DNA of 64,000 bases from Lysobacterales bacterium (lineage in GTDB: Bacteria; Pseudomonadota; Gammaproteobacteria; Xanthomonadales; Marinicellaceae), in the NCBI GenBank assembly GCA_027067055.1, contig JAMOMK010000114.1, positions 124,001 to 188,000 on the forward strand. Direction: 5' to 3'. Both the position numbers and the translations under genes were made by a program. Numbering within the stretch: the first letter of the stretch is position 1; each line of letters begins with the position of its first letter. The notes beneath the pieces were generated by a model. It was not told where the DNA came from, ran no database searches, and worked only from the letters and a program-made list of their open reading frames with translations. This document shows positions 13,825 through 22,418 of the stretch, in pieces.

Positions 13825-16068
13825 ATGAAAAATTTTATTTCACTCATGTTTTTAATGGTCAGTTTGCAGGTAGCTGCAATTAATGTGACAACTCCAATTC
13901 GCACAACTCATGTTGGGCCGAATTTAAACAAAAATTACGATGCAGAGGAATCTGCTGTTGCATTTAACGTGCAAGACAATGAATATTTAATTGTCTTTGA
14001 GGGTACAGATTCTATAACGGGTGCTGGCGCAAGTATACAAACAGCAGTAGAAATATACGCTCAGCGAATAAATGCATCGACTAATGCACCAATTGCGGGT
14101 CTAATTAAGGTTAGTGCAATGGGACCATCAGGGGATACTAAGTACGATGCTAGAAAACCTGATATTGCATACAATCCTCAAACTAATGAATATATGGTTG
14201 TTTGGTATGGTGATACTAATTCAGTCAGTGGTGCAAATACAGTAGAAGGAGAGTTTGAGATTTGGGGCAGAAGAATTAATGCTGGTAATGGTCAATTCAT
14301 TGGTGCGCAATTTAAAATTTCAGACATGGGCCCTACTGCCAACCGTTCCTATGATGCGATTGATCCTGCGATTGCTTATAACGAGATTAATAATAATTTT
14401 ATGGTGGTATGGCGGGGTGAAGATGGAAGCTTGGCTAATGCTATTGGTGAGTTTGAGATTTATGGGCAACAATTAAACTCAAATGGTAGTCAAATTGGCT
14501 CTAATGATTTTAAAATTTCAAGCATGGGAATAGATGGTCAAGCAATTTATGATGCGTATTCTCCTGCTATTGCCTACAACAAAACAAACAATGAATTTAT
14601 GGTGGTTTGGTATGGAGATAATAACACGAATGGTCATGTTAGTGGTGAGTTTGAAATTTATGGGCAAAGATTAAATGGCAGCTCTGGTGCAGAAGTGGGT
14701 ACAAATGATTTTCAAATATCAGAGACAGGAGTTCCTGGGTTTGCCACACGTTCTGCTCAATTTCCATCCGTGGCATGGAATGGTGTTGACAACCAATACC
14801 TTGTTGTTTGGTCAGCAGATCCAGCAACAGGTGTTTATGTAGGTAATGAATTTGAAATTTTTGGACAAACTTTGGCTGCCAATGGCGGTGAAATTGGAGA
14901 GGATGATTTTGCCATAAGTCATATCGGTCCAGCTGGAAATAACAACTTTGATGCCTTTAGGCCAAATATCAAGTATTTGAAGCAATCACAAGAATATCTG
15001 GTTGCTTACCGTGCGGATACAGGTGTTGATGGAGAGTTTGAAATATTCATGCAAAGACTGGATGCAAAAACACAAGTCAGATTAGGGCAAACAAGTCAAA
15101 GACTTTCTCATGCTGGTCCAGATGGATTGCTTACTTTTGATGCTAGGCGAGTAGATCTTGGGTACAATAGTAATAGTGGCGAAGTATTGGTCTTATGGGA
15201 GCAAGAGGATGATAACTCCTCGCAAGTGTTGGGCGAGTTGGAAATATATGCTAGTACAGTGAGTCCTTCAGATTTTACAATTGATTATACTGCATCGGGT
15301 TCGTGGTTTGATACCAATAGAAGTGGAGAAGGTTATATACTTGAAATGTTGCCCAATAATGGCGTGCTGATGATGTGGTTTACCTACTTACCAAATCAAG
15401 CAGAGCAGGCATGGTTGATTGGAACGGGTACTTACAAAGATAATCGAATTATATTAGAAAACGTACAAATAACCTCTGGTGGGGTTTTTGGGCCTACATT
15501 TGATCCTGCAGCGGTGCAAAGACAGGTTTGGGGTGATATTTCTTTCGAGTTTGATGGTTGTAACAGCGGAACCATTAATTACAATGCATTAAGTAGTAGT
15601 TATGGTGATGGTGATCATGTAACAACTCGATTAACCAGCTTATCTGGAGCAAATTGTACAACACATGCTCAGTCAACGGATGTTTTAGATGGAATATCTG
15701 GTGCTTGGTATGACCCATCACATGATGGTGAAGGCTGGTTTTTAGAGTATCTTGGCAATAATAATGTCCTGATGTATTGGTTTTCATACGATAACCAAGG
15801 TAATCAAAAGTGGATGTTAGATGTCGGAACGATTGACGATAATCATCTCATAACTTTTGCCAATATAAGTCAGAAGAATGGTACATTTTTTGGAGATAAT
15901 TTTAACCCGGATAATGTAAATAATATCGACTGGGGAACAATGCAAATGCAGATAAATGATTGTAATTCACTCTCTGTGAGTTATGACTCTATTATAGGTA
16001 TCTATGGTCAGGGTGCATTAAATGCTAGCAAAATAGTAGGTATTGATCAAATCGAGTGTGGATTATAG
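13825..16068 (+). CDS. Large secreted repeat protein
   Basis: 747 residues with a signal peptide (MKNFISLMFLMVSLQVAA). Residues about 25-470 contain seven repeats of roughly 65 residues, each with a 'MGP...YDA..P.IAYN..NNEYMVVWYGD' core followed by 'GEFEIYGQRLN', probably blades of a beta-propeller. The C-terminal part carries two copies of a domain of about 105 residues (SGSWFDTNRSGEGYILEML and SGAWYDPSHDGEGWFLEYL). Each has a paired Cys region (FDGCNSGTINY / INDCNSLSVSY); such domains recur in secreted gammaproteobacterial proteins. No C-terminal sorting signal is seen. The GAGGATATT upstream of the ATG is a good ribosome binding site. It closes the operon, so a surface or extracellular partner role for the exporter/porin system is plausible. 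Confidence 0.82.
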   Translation: MKNFISLMFLMVSLQVAAINVTTPIRTTHVGPNLNKNYDAEESAVAFNVQDNEYLIVFEGTDSITGAGASIQTAVEIYAQRINASTNAPIAGLIKVSAMGPSGDTKYDARKPDIAYNPQTNEYMVVWYGDTNSVSGANTVEGEFEIWGRRINAGNGQFIGAQFKISDMGPTANRSYDAIDPAIAYNEINNNFMVVWRGEDGSLANAIGEFEIYGQQLNSNGSQIGSNDFKISSMGIDGQAIYDAYSPAIAYNKTNNEFMVVWYGDNNTNGHVSGEFEIYGQRLNGSSGAEVGTNDFQISETGVPGFATRSAQFPSVAWNGVDNQYLVVWSADPATGVYVGNEFEIFGQTLAANGGEIGEDDFAISHIGPAGNNNFDAFRPNIKYLKQSQEYLVAYRADTGVDGEFEIFMQRLDAKTQVRLGQTSQRLSHAGPDGLLTFDARRVDLGYNSNSGEVLVLWEQEDDNSSQVLGELEIYASTVSPSDFTIDYTASGSWFDTNRSGEGYILEMLPNNGVLMMWFTYLPNQAEQAWLIGTGTYKDNRIILENVQITSGGVFGPTFDPAAVQRQVWGDISFEFDGCNSGTINYNALSSSYGDGDHVTTRLTSLSGANCTTHAQSTDVLDGISGAWYDPSHDGEGWFLEYLGNNNVLMYWFSYDNQGNQKWMLDVGTIDDNHLITFANISQKNGTFFGDNFNPDNVNNIDWGTMQMQINDCNSLSVSYDSIIGIYGQGALNASKIVGIDQIECGL

Positions 16069-16098
16069 AAGTTTAATTATAGTTTTACTGGATGTATA

Positions 16099-16114
16099 TG
16101 TAAAAATCTTTACA
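16099..16114. promoter_or_regulatory. Palindrome TGTAAA-AATC-TTTACA (operator candidate)
   Basis: Same half-sites and spacing as 8995-9010. Its right half, TTTACA, doubles as the -35 box of the DUF6502 promoter, an arrangement suited to repression. Confidence 0.6.
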
Positions 16115-16137
16115 AATATATCTGGTAAAAGTATAAT
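16109..16137 (+). promoter_or_regulatory. Sigma-70-type promoter of DUF6502-DUF5666
   Basis: TTTACA (16109-16114), exactly 17 bp, then a consensus TATAAT (16132-16137). The start point would fall near 16143, about 33 nt before the ATG at 16176. Confidence 0.65.
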
Positions 16138-16175
16138 GATATACTTAACTCTACATTATATATCTATTGATAAAA

Positions 16176-17000
16176 ATGTCCAAAATTGCTGAACTCAATC
16201 GTCTATTAAGCTATATGGCTTACCGTGTTTTTAAACCTGTAGTCATCTTGTTCTTGAGAAATTCTGTTCCCTTCCAAACAGCATCGGATTGGTTGAAAAG
16301 AATTTATGTGGATGTGGCATTGGGAAATAAAGAGTTTCGAATCAATCCCGATAAAAAACAAACCAAAACAAGAGTCGCTGTTTTAACAGGTCTTTCTCGT
16401 GTTGAGATAGATCGTGTGCTAAAAATAGAAAAACCACTGGAGGTGACTGAGCAAAAGTGGAATCGTGCAATCAAAGTTTTATCTGGCTGGACAAGTAATG
16501 ATAAATATTTAGATAAAAGTAGTTTGCCATTATCTTTGCCTATTGTGGGAGATGTGTCTTTCACCACTTTGGTGGAAGAATATAGTGGTGGAGCAACCAT
16601 GAGGTCGGTATTGGATGAGTTGGTCCATGTTAAATCTGTTGTACTTAATAGCAATAAGGTGAAAATTTTGAGGAATGACTATGCAATTATTCCAAGTGAG
16701 CAGAAGCTATTGAATCTTGAAATATCTGGGATGTCAACGGGAGACCTTTTAAATACATTAGTTTTTAATGATAAAATAGAAGATGCTAACCAGAAGAGAT
16801 TTCAAAAACTTGTGGCTGGATTACATATACCAAAAAATGAAGTTGAGGATGCTAAGCAATTTATTTACAAAGAAACCAATAAGCTTTTAGTTTCAATAGA
16901 TAAAAAATTAACACCTTTGGCAAGTGAAACATCAAGTAACACCTATACAATTGGGCTAGGTGCATATTACTTTGAGGAGAAAACTAATGAAGAAAAATAG
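16176..17000 (+). CDS. DUF6502 family protein (probable HTH regulator)
   Basis: Chosen start is the ATG at 16176 (MSKIAELNRLLSYMAYRV) rather than the TTG at 16167. The 274-residue product shows the DUF6502 opening (LSYMAYRVFKPVVILFLR) and a segment TKTRVAVLTGLSRVEIDRVL near residue 70. The latter has the size and pattern of a helix-turn-helix, with 'SR(V/L)AVLTGLxRxEV' typical of the family. This makes a DNA-binding role likely, although no member is characterised to my knowledge. It overlaps the DUF5666 gene by 14 bp, so the two are translationally coupled. Its own promoter holds the TGTAAA-N4-TTTACA palindrome, a candidate autoregulatory site. Confidence 0.78.
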   Translation: MSKIAELNRLLSYMAYRVFKPVVILFLRNSVPFQTASDWLKRIYVDVALGNKEFRINPDKKQTKTRVAVLTGLSRVEIDRVLKIEKPLEVTEQKWNRAIKVLSGWTSNDKYLDKSSLPLSLPIVGDVSFTTLVEEYSGGATMRSVLDELVHVKSVVLNSNKVKILRNDYAIIPSEQKLLNLEISGMSTGDLLNTLVFNDKIEDANQKRFQKLVAGLHIPKNEVEDAKQFIYKETNKLLVSIDKKLTPLASETSSNTYTIGLGAYYFEEKTNEEK

Positions 17001-18498
17001 TAAAATACATAACATTATAATAATATTATTTCTTATAATATCAAGTAGTCTTATTGCACAAACACTAACTGTGAACGGTATTAGAGATTTCTCAATAGAT
17101 AATAATACAATAGTTCGCAAAGATGGAGTTATTGTTAGCCAACCATCAATTATTATTGGTACAGGAGGCTTTAAAGTCCAATTTAGAGTTGCAAAAGATG
17201 TGAACCCTACAATCTCTCAAGGAACTTTAGTTGAGCTTGATTTGATTTCCGATATAAAAGGTCCAGTAACATCACTTGGTCCACTAAGGGTACTTGATCA
17301 AAGAGTTTTTACTACTGCAGAAACGGTTTTAGACAATATTGCCTCTGTTGCTAGTTTGCAACAAGGTGACATTGTTTCTGTAAGTGGTGCAATTAATTCA
17401 GGTGATAATTCCATGCAATTATCCCGGTTAGAGTTAAATAATACATTAACGCAGTGGAAGCTTCGCGGTTTTGCACGAAACATCACGGCGACTGATTTTA
17501 CCATCGGCAGTTTAGTCATTAATACCAATGCAGTAACAGCAACAGATTGTATCAATGGCTTTGTTGAAAATGTATTTGTAGAGATTAAAGCAACGCCTGA
17601 TGCCAGTTATGTAACAGGTAATGCATTAACAACACTAACAAGTATCCAATGCCAAACTCCAGATGTTTACCAAGACCCAAACGACAGCATCCCAGTTGTG
17701 GTGGAGGCAATGGTTTCAGAGATTATTGATTTATCTTCTTTTAGAATTAATGATTTAGTAATATTTTTTGATGCTAATACTAGTTTTGATAATGGCGAGG
17801 TCGAACATATTGATGTAGGAACCAAGCTAGAAATACAGGGAACTCTTGATACCAATACGCGATTTATTACTGCCGCAACGATACGTTTTGTTCATCATAG
17901 AGTTAAGTTTGTTGCACCGATAATGCCAGCAGATATAACTATTGGAGAAAGTATCACATTTTTTGGCAAGCAAATATTCATAACACCACAAACGAGAGAT
18001 GATGATGATATTATTTCATCTGGGCTTTCATCAGAACGACAAATTGAAGTTCGTGGGTTTATGGATTCTGCAGGAAACTTATTTGCACGAAGGGTTAAAG
18101 ATAAGGGTACCCCCGATAGCCAAGACATTGAATTAAGAGGAGATATTACTGCCATTAATCAGCCCACGGTTGAGCTCAACGGTATAAGTATTGATGCATC
18201 TACTTCACTGTTTGAAATTGATGATGACTATGTTGACATTAATGTATTTTTCTCGATGATTCAGGTAGGGATGCAAATGGAAATTGAAGAGGCTGTATAT
18301 GATGCAAGTACACAGATAATATCTGGTGGCACAATAGAACTTGTAGAGCAAGAATTAGAAGACAACCCTGATGGTGCAGCAAACACGACAAGCTCAATAC
18401 CGATAATAAAAGAGATAATTGGCATCGGTGGTATTGGATTAGCAACAGTCACAAAAGTTGAAATAATCGAGCTAATATTTGGTGCTGGATTTGAATAA
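16987..18498 (+). CDS. DUF5666-repeat exported protein with IFxxGFE C-terminus
   Basis: The ATG at 16987 is preferred because GAGGAG lies 6 nt upstream, inside the end of DUF6502. A signal peptide (IIIILFLIISSSLIAQ) precedes several DUF5666-type beta domains. These follow the pattern 'G.V..i....f.i..l.v..d..T.f..g....' and 'V.G..d..G...A..v', for example RGFARNITATDFTIGSLVIN, IEVRGFMDSAGNLFARRV and GDITAINQPTVELNGISID. The protein ends IELIFGAGFE, close to the IFxDGFE tails of the proteins at 52013 and 50296. DUF6502/DUF5666 pairs recur in gammaproteobacteria (recollection). Probable location is the periplasm or cell surface; molecular function is unknown. Confidence 0.8.
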   Translation: MKKNSKIHNIIIILFLIISSSLIAQTLTVNGIRDFSIDNNTIVRKDGVIVSQPSIIIGTGGFKVQFRVAKDVNPTISQGTLVELDLISDIKGPVTSLGPLRVLDQRVFTTAETVLDNIASVASLQQGDIVSVSGAINSGDNSMQLSRLELNNTLTQWKLRGFARNITATDFTIGSLVINTNAVTATDCINGFVENVFVEIKATPDASYVTGNALTTLTSIQCQTPDVYQDPNDSIPVVVEAMVSEIIDLSSFRINDLVIFFDANTSFDNGEVEHIDVGTKLEIQGTLDTNTRFITAATIRFVHHRVKFVAPIMPADITIGESITFFGKQIFITPQTRDDDDIISSGLSSERQIEVRGFMDSAGNLFARRVKDKGTPDSQDIELRGDITAINQPTVELNGISIDASTSLFEIDDDYVDINVFFSMIQVGMQMEIEEAVYDASTQIISGGTIELVEQELEDNPDGAANTTSSIPIIKEIIGIGGIGLATVTKVEIIELIFGAGFE

Positions 18499-18664
18499 AA
18501 TAAAATAAAACGATTGTTTTATTTACCTGGCTTACTCTTATTAATTAGTGAGTCATACTGGTCACAAACATATCGTTTCTTTTGAAATTTATCCGCTAAT
18601 CTTGTATGGCATAGGTTTAAAAGTTACTATATGTCACTATTATTAACCTACTGTATATTATTAG

Positions 18665-20314
18665 ATGACAGAACAACCAAAACAAATTGGCAGATTTCCT
18701 ATTATTGGCACCTTAGGGGTCGGTGGAATGGGAGTTGTGTACCTTGGAAAGGATCCTGATATTGGTCGAAAAGTTGCCATTAAGGTGCTGCATACAACAG
18801 GCGATAAAGAAGCGTTAGAACGCTTTAAAAATGAAGCGCGCACTATGGGAGAAATCTCTCACCCCAATATTGTTATCTTGTTGGAATATGGCATCGATGA
18901 CAATAAGCCATTTTTAGTTATGGAATATTTGGATGGTTTGTCTTTAGAAAAGTGGATTAATCAACCGCACACACTAGAAGAACATAAAAAAGTCTTATTG
19001 AACTTATGCAGCGCCATTAGTTTTGCACACCGAAAAGAAATTCTTCATCGAGACTTAAAGCCAGGCAATGTCCAGGTGTTGCCAACAGGTGATGCAAAAT
19101 TATTAGATTTTGGTATTGCAACAGGTGAAAATACAGGCTTAACAGCAACAGGTTTTTTTATTGGAACACCAAAATATTTAGCGCCAGAAATTCTTCAAGA
19201 TACCACTCATACAAAATCATCGGATAGTTATTCGCTGGGTTTATTGGCCTATACCATGCTTAGCGGCAATAACCCATTTGCTACAGATACATTTGAAGCA
19301 ACAATGACACGATTGTTGACTAAAATTCCAGTTTCATTAAATAAAATCAATCCAAATATTCCGATTGAATTATCAAATGTAGTAGATAAGTATTTAGATA
19401 AAAATTCAGAGCAGAGACCGAACTCTCCCAAGGACCTACAAATGGCGTTGGAATTAATTGTCAAGCCAATAGTTTTAAAGAAGACAATTGTACCAAACGC
19501 AGACTCAAAAGATTTGAGGTCACAGGAAAGGACAGTTCTTATTGGAGAGTCTCCTAAAAGCAATACAAAATGGTTGGCATTGTTTGCACTGTTTATTGTT
19601 ATGGTTGCAGCTGGACTTTTTTATAAAAATTATCTAGATAATCAAACAGCAATGGAATTGTCTAAGCAAAAAATTGCAAAAGAAGCGGCAAGAAAAAAAG
19701 CCGAGGTCTTAAGGTTGAAAAAAGAGGCAGCCACCAAAGCAGAGAAAGAAAAACAAGCGGTACAAGAGCTGGCAAGAATTGAAAAATTAAAAAAAGCAGC
19801 GCAAGAGCAAAAAGAAAAATTGGCAGAAATTAGTGCTAAACAAGAGCCGCAGAAAAGACCCGTTCAAAAACCTAAGAAAAAACCTATTCAGGTGGTCAAA
19901 AAGCCTAAGAAGGAAGTAAATCCTGTAGTGGAAGATGAGTACAAACCACCTGTTATTGTCTATCAAAGGCCCAAAAAGAAAGTAAATAATAAACCTGTTT
20001 TTCAATTGCCACAACTTACCCACAATGAAAAGAAAGTGACATTAAAGACACGTTCTGATACACAAATATCTAGAGGTACGACTAAGTCAATTACCATTGA
20101 ATTACCAATAGGTATCACTATTGATAATTTCAAAATTATGCGGGGTCTTTCAGGGTTCAATCAAGTGGAAATTAGAAAAATTAAAAATTTACAAGATAAC
20201 TTGGTTAAAATTACTTTATACGCTCAATCAAATGCCTCAATGGGAGATTTTTCCCTTATTGGATTTTACCAAAACAAAAAAACCAACCCGTTATTAATGG
20301 AAGTGACCTTATGA
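18665..20314 (+). CDS. Membrane Ser/Thr protein kinase (PknB-like)
   Basis: 549 residues. The kinase domain spans about 10-268: glycine loop GVGGMGVVY, Lys40 in VAIKVL, catalytic HRDLKPGN (128-135), DFG (148-150) and APE (173-175). All key residues are present, so it should be active. A single membrane helix follows (303-320, WLALFALFIVMVAAGLFY). Then comes a long Lys/Glu/Ala-rich coiled coil (about 330-405), a Pro/Lys-rich stretch and a small C-terminal beta domain outside the membrane. The stop overlaps the next start (ATGA), which couples it to the porin-like protein at 20311, itself with a coiled coil; the two may interact. No clear ribosome binding site precedes the ATG at 18665. Confidence 0.92.
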   Translation: MTEQPKQIGRFPIIGTLGVGGMGVVYLGKDPDIGRKVAIKVLHTTGDKEALERFKNEARTMGEISHPNIVILLEYGIDDNKPFLVMEYLDGLSLEKWINQPHTLEEHKKVLLNLCSAISFAHRKEILHRDLKPGNVQVLPTGDAKLLDFGIATGENTGLTATGFFIGTPKYLAPEILQDTTHTKSSDSYSLGLLAYTMLSGNNPFATDTFEATMTRLLTKIPVSLNKINPNIPIELSNVVDKYLDKNSEQRPNSPKDLQMALELIVKPIVLKKTIVPNADSKDLRSQERTVLIGESPKSNTKWLALFALFIVMVAAGLFYKNYLDNQTAMELSKQKIAKEAARKKAEVLRLKKEAATKAEKEKQAVQELARIEKLKKAAQEQKEKLAEISAKQEPQKRPVQKPKKKPIQVVKKPKKEVNPVVEDEYKPPVIVYQRPKKKVNNKPVFQLPQLTHNEKKVTLKTRSDTQISRGTTKSITIELPIGITIDNFKIMRGLSGFNQVEIRKIKNLQDNLVKITLYAQSNASMGDFSLIGFYQNKKTNPLLMEVTL

Positions 20315-21624
20315 AAAAAATAGTAATTATTCTTTTGACAAGTAGTTTGATTTTACTCACTAATGTTGGAGTAGCTGCTGACTACCAAACAAAAATCAAA
20401 AGATTGGAGGCTGGATTTGCTAGTCTTCAACAGCAAATAAATGACCTTAGAAAAGATATGGGCAGCGATGTTTCGGAGGAAAATGCATTAAGGTTGGCAA
20501 ATTTAGAGGCTTATGCTGTTCAATTAAATGAAGTTTTAAGTGAAGTCCAAGAGAAAATTGAAGAGAACAAAAGTGAAGTGGCACGAATTACAACTGAACA
20601 AAGTAATAAGCCGAATATTGGTATTTATGGAACAATAACGGCTGGTAAAGTCAATGGGCAAGATTCAATCATTGACGGTCAATCATTTGAGTTAATTGTT
20701 AGTGGTCAGCCACACAAAAGAATCAGTTATTTTACTGAACTGGAGTTTGAACGTGCTGCTGCTGTTGGAACATCACGAGGTGGTGAGGTTTTAGTGGAGC
20801 AAGCTTATACCGATATTCAATTAACGTCGTGGATGAATTTTAGAGGTGGTATATTGCTTGTACCATTTGGCAACATCGAAAGAGATCACTTTGCACCTAT
20901 TCGTGAAGTTGTTTCTCAGCCACTTACCAGTTATGCGATTGCACCTGCTGCTTGGTCTGAAAATGGATTTGGAATTAATGGAAGATTTAATCTTTCTGAC
21001 TCATGGATAGCGGATTATCAGGCATATGTTATAGCTGGCTTAGATGATAATATCACCACAACAGGAATGAGAAGAGCAAGACAAGGCTTTGGTCTCGATA
21101 ATAATAACAGTAAAGCATTTGCTGGCAAGTTGGTTTTGCAGAATACATCAGGATTTAATGTTGGTTTAAGTTATTACAGTGGTGCCTATAACGATTCTGG
21201 AACCAAGGATATTACAGGCTTTAATATTGATTTTGATTACAAAAGAGATTGGTTTGAAATTCTTGGAGAGTACACAGATATGGATATTGAGCAAGAGACT
21301 GGTGCCGACACCCATCTAGATGGGTACTATTTAAGAAATATTGTTTCAATAAATGGACTGTTGCCTGAAAACTTCTTAGGTGCAGATTTTCCACATGCAC
21401 GTTTGAGTTTTGTCACTCAGTATGATGAAGCGACAATTGAAAATTTCTTTGACTCATCAATAGCAGATAATTATGAAAGGCGTATAACTCTTGGATTAAG
21501 ATTGCAGCCAACCTCTTCTGTTATGCTAAATATTAACTACGAAGATGCTAATGCAAGAGGCCCTGATAGAATATTACGTGGTAATGATGAGTTGTGGATA
21601 TTCTCATTGGGGTATGTGTTTTAA
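20311..21624 (+). CDS. Outer-membrane porin-like protein with N-terminal coiled coil
   Basis: 437 residues. A signal peptide (MKKIVIILLTSSLILLTNVG) is followed by a coiled coil of about 75 residues (KIKRLEAGFASLQQQINDL through LSEVQEKIEENKSEV), then a beta-barrel part starting NIGIYGTITAGKVNGQD. The segments FTELEFERAA, VEQAYTDIQLTSWMNFRGG and LVPFGNIERDHFAP resemble OprO/OprP-type and maltoporin-like barrels. A coiled coil before the barrel could trimerise and reach through peptidoglycan. It ends in phenylalanine (FSLGYVF). Translation is coupled to the upstream kinase by the ATGA overlap, an unusual pairing. Confidence 0.82.
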   Translation: MKKIVIILLTSSLILLTNVGVAADYQTKIKRLEAGFASLQQQINDLRKDMGSDVSEENALRLANLEAYAVQLNEVLSEVQEKIEENKSEVARITTEQSNKPNIGIYGTITAGKVNGQDSIIDGQSFELIVSGQPHKRISYFTELEFERAAAVGTSRGGEVLVEQAYTDIQLTSWMNFRGGILLVPFGNIERDHFAPIREVVSQPLTSYAIAPAAWSENGFGINGRFNLSDSWIADYQAYVIAGLDDNITTTGMRRARQGFGLDNNNSKAFAGKLVLQNTSGFNVGLSYYSGAYNDSGTKDITGFNIDFDYKRDWFEILGEYTDMDIEQETGADTHLDGYYLRNIVSINGLLPENFLGADFPHARLSFVTQYDEATIENFFDSSIADNYERRITLGLRLQPTSSVMLNINYEDANARGPDRILRGNDELWIFSLGYVF

Positions 21625-21649
21625 AGTAAATGGCATGGTATAAATTAAC

Positions 21650-22369
21650 ATGAGTTGTCCTTTATGCTTTGAAACTAGCTTTGTGGCTATTGGAGAAAAA
21701 AACGGTTATAAACTTGTTATTTGTTCTTCATGCGATTTCATTTATGTTAATCCTATGCCAACAACAACGCAACTTGAGGATGTATATAAAGATTATAGGC
21801 AAACTAAGCGTTATTTGAAAAAGCTAAGAAAAAAAATTTTTACATCGACATTCAAATTAAAAAGACTAAAAAGACATCAGAAAACATCAGGTAAAGATTT
21901 TTTAGACGTGGGTTGTAGTATTGGTGCAACGGTTGAAGCAGCGCATCGTTTAGGGTATCAATCTATGGGTATTGATTTAGATAAGCCTGTTATCACACGT
22001 GCTCAAAAAATGTTTCCACACAATGAGTTTAAATCAATAACTACAAACTCTTTAGTAAAAATGGGGCGAACTTTTGATTTTATTTACTGCGCAGAAGTCA
22101 TAGAGCATGTTCCTGATCCCTGTCAATTTATGACAAGCTTAATTGAACTAATGAATAAAAGTGCGCTTCTGTATCTGACGACTCCAGATGCAGGGCATAG
22201 AAGAGTCCCTCAGGATTTTGTGAGCTGGAACCGCGTAACTCCACCTGAGCACATTGGTTATTTTAACCGAAAAACTATGGATATGATTATTCAAAAACAT
22301 GGACTCAAAGTGATTAAGTTTTATTGGAGTCATCGTGCTAATCTACGGGTTTTGTGTTATAAACCTTAA
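21650..22369 (+). CDS. Class I SAM-dependent methyltransferase with zinc-ribbon N-terminus
   Basis: 239 residues. The N-terminus has two Cys pairs (CPLC at residues 3-6, CSSC near 31), a small zinc ribbon followed by the FIYVNPMP segment typical of the UbiE/'methyltransferase domain 23' group. The SAM-binding motif is DVGCSIGATVEAAHRLG, with the acidic end of strand 2 in GIDLD and a YCAEVIEHVPDP motif IV. The substrate is unknown; relatives act on sugars and on cell-envelope or small metabolites. The gene is the last in this block, followed by a bidirectional hairpin terminator before convergent putA. Confidence 0.85.
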   Translation: MSCPLCFETSFVAIGEKNGYKLVICSSCDFIYVNPMPTTTQLEDVYKDYRQTKRYLKKLRKKIFTSTFKLKRLKRHQKTSGKDFLDVGCSIGATVEAAHRLGYQSMGIDLDKPVITRAQKMFPHNEFKSITTNSLVKMGRTFDFIYCAEVIEHVPDPCQFMTSLIELMNKSALLYLTTPDAGHRRVPQDFVSWNRVTPPEHIGYFNRKTMDMIIQKHGLKVIKFYWSHRANLRVLCYKP

Positions 22370-22372
22370 TTA

Positions 22373-22403
22373 TTAACCCTGCGGTATTATGCCGCAGGGT
22401 TAA
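22373..22403. terminator. Bidirectional hairpin between methyltransferase and putA
   Basis: TTAACCCTGCGG / CCGCAGGGTTAA, a perfect 12-bp stem with a 7-nt loop (TATTATG), between two convergent genes. There is no long T-run. Related wording occurs at 8834-8858 and 45886-45912. Confidence 0.7.
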
Positions 22404-22418
22404 TATATACAAGGCTTT

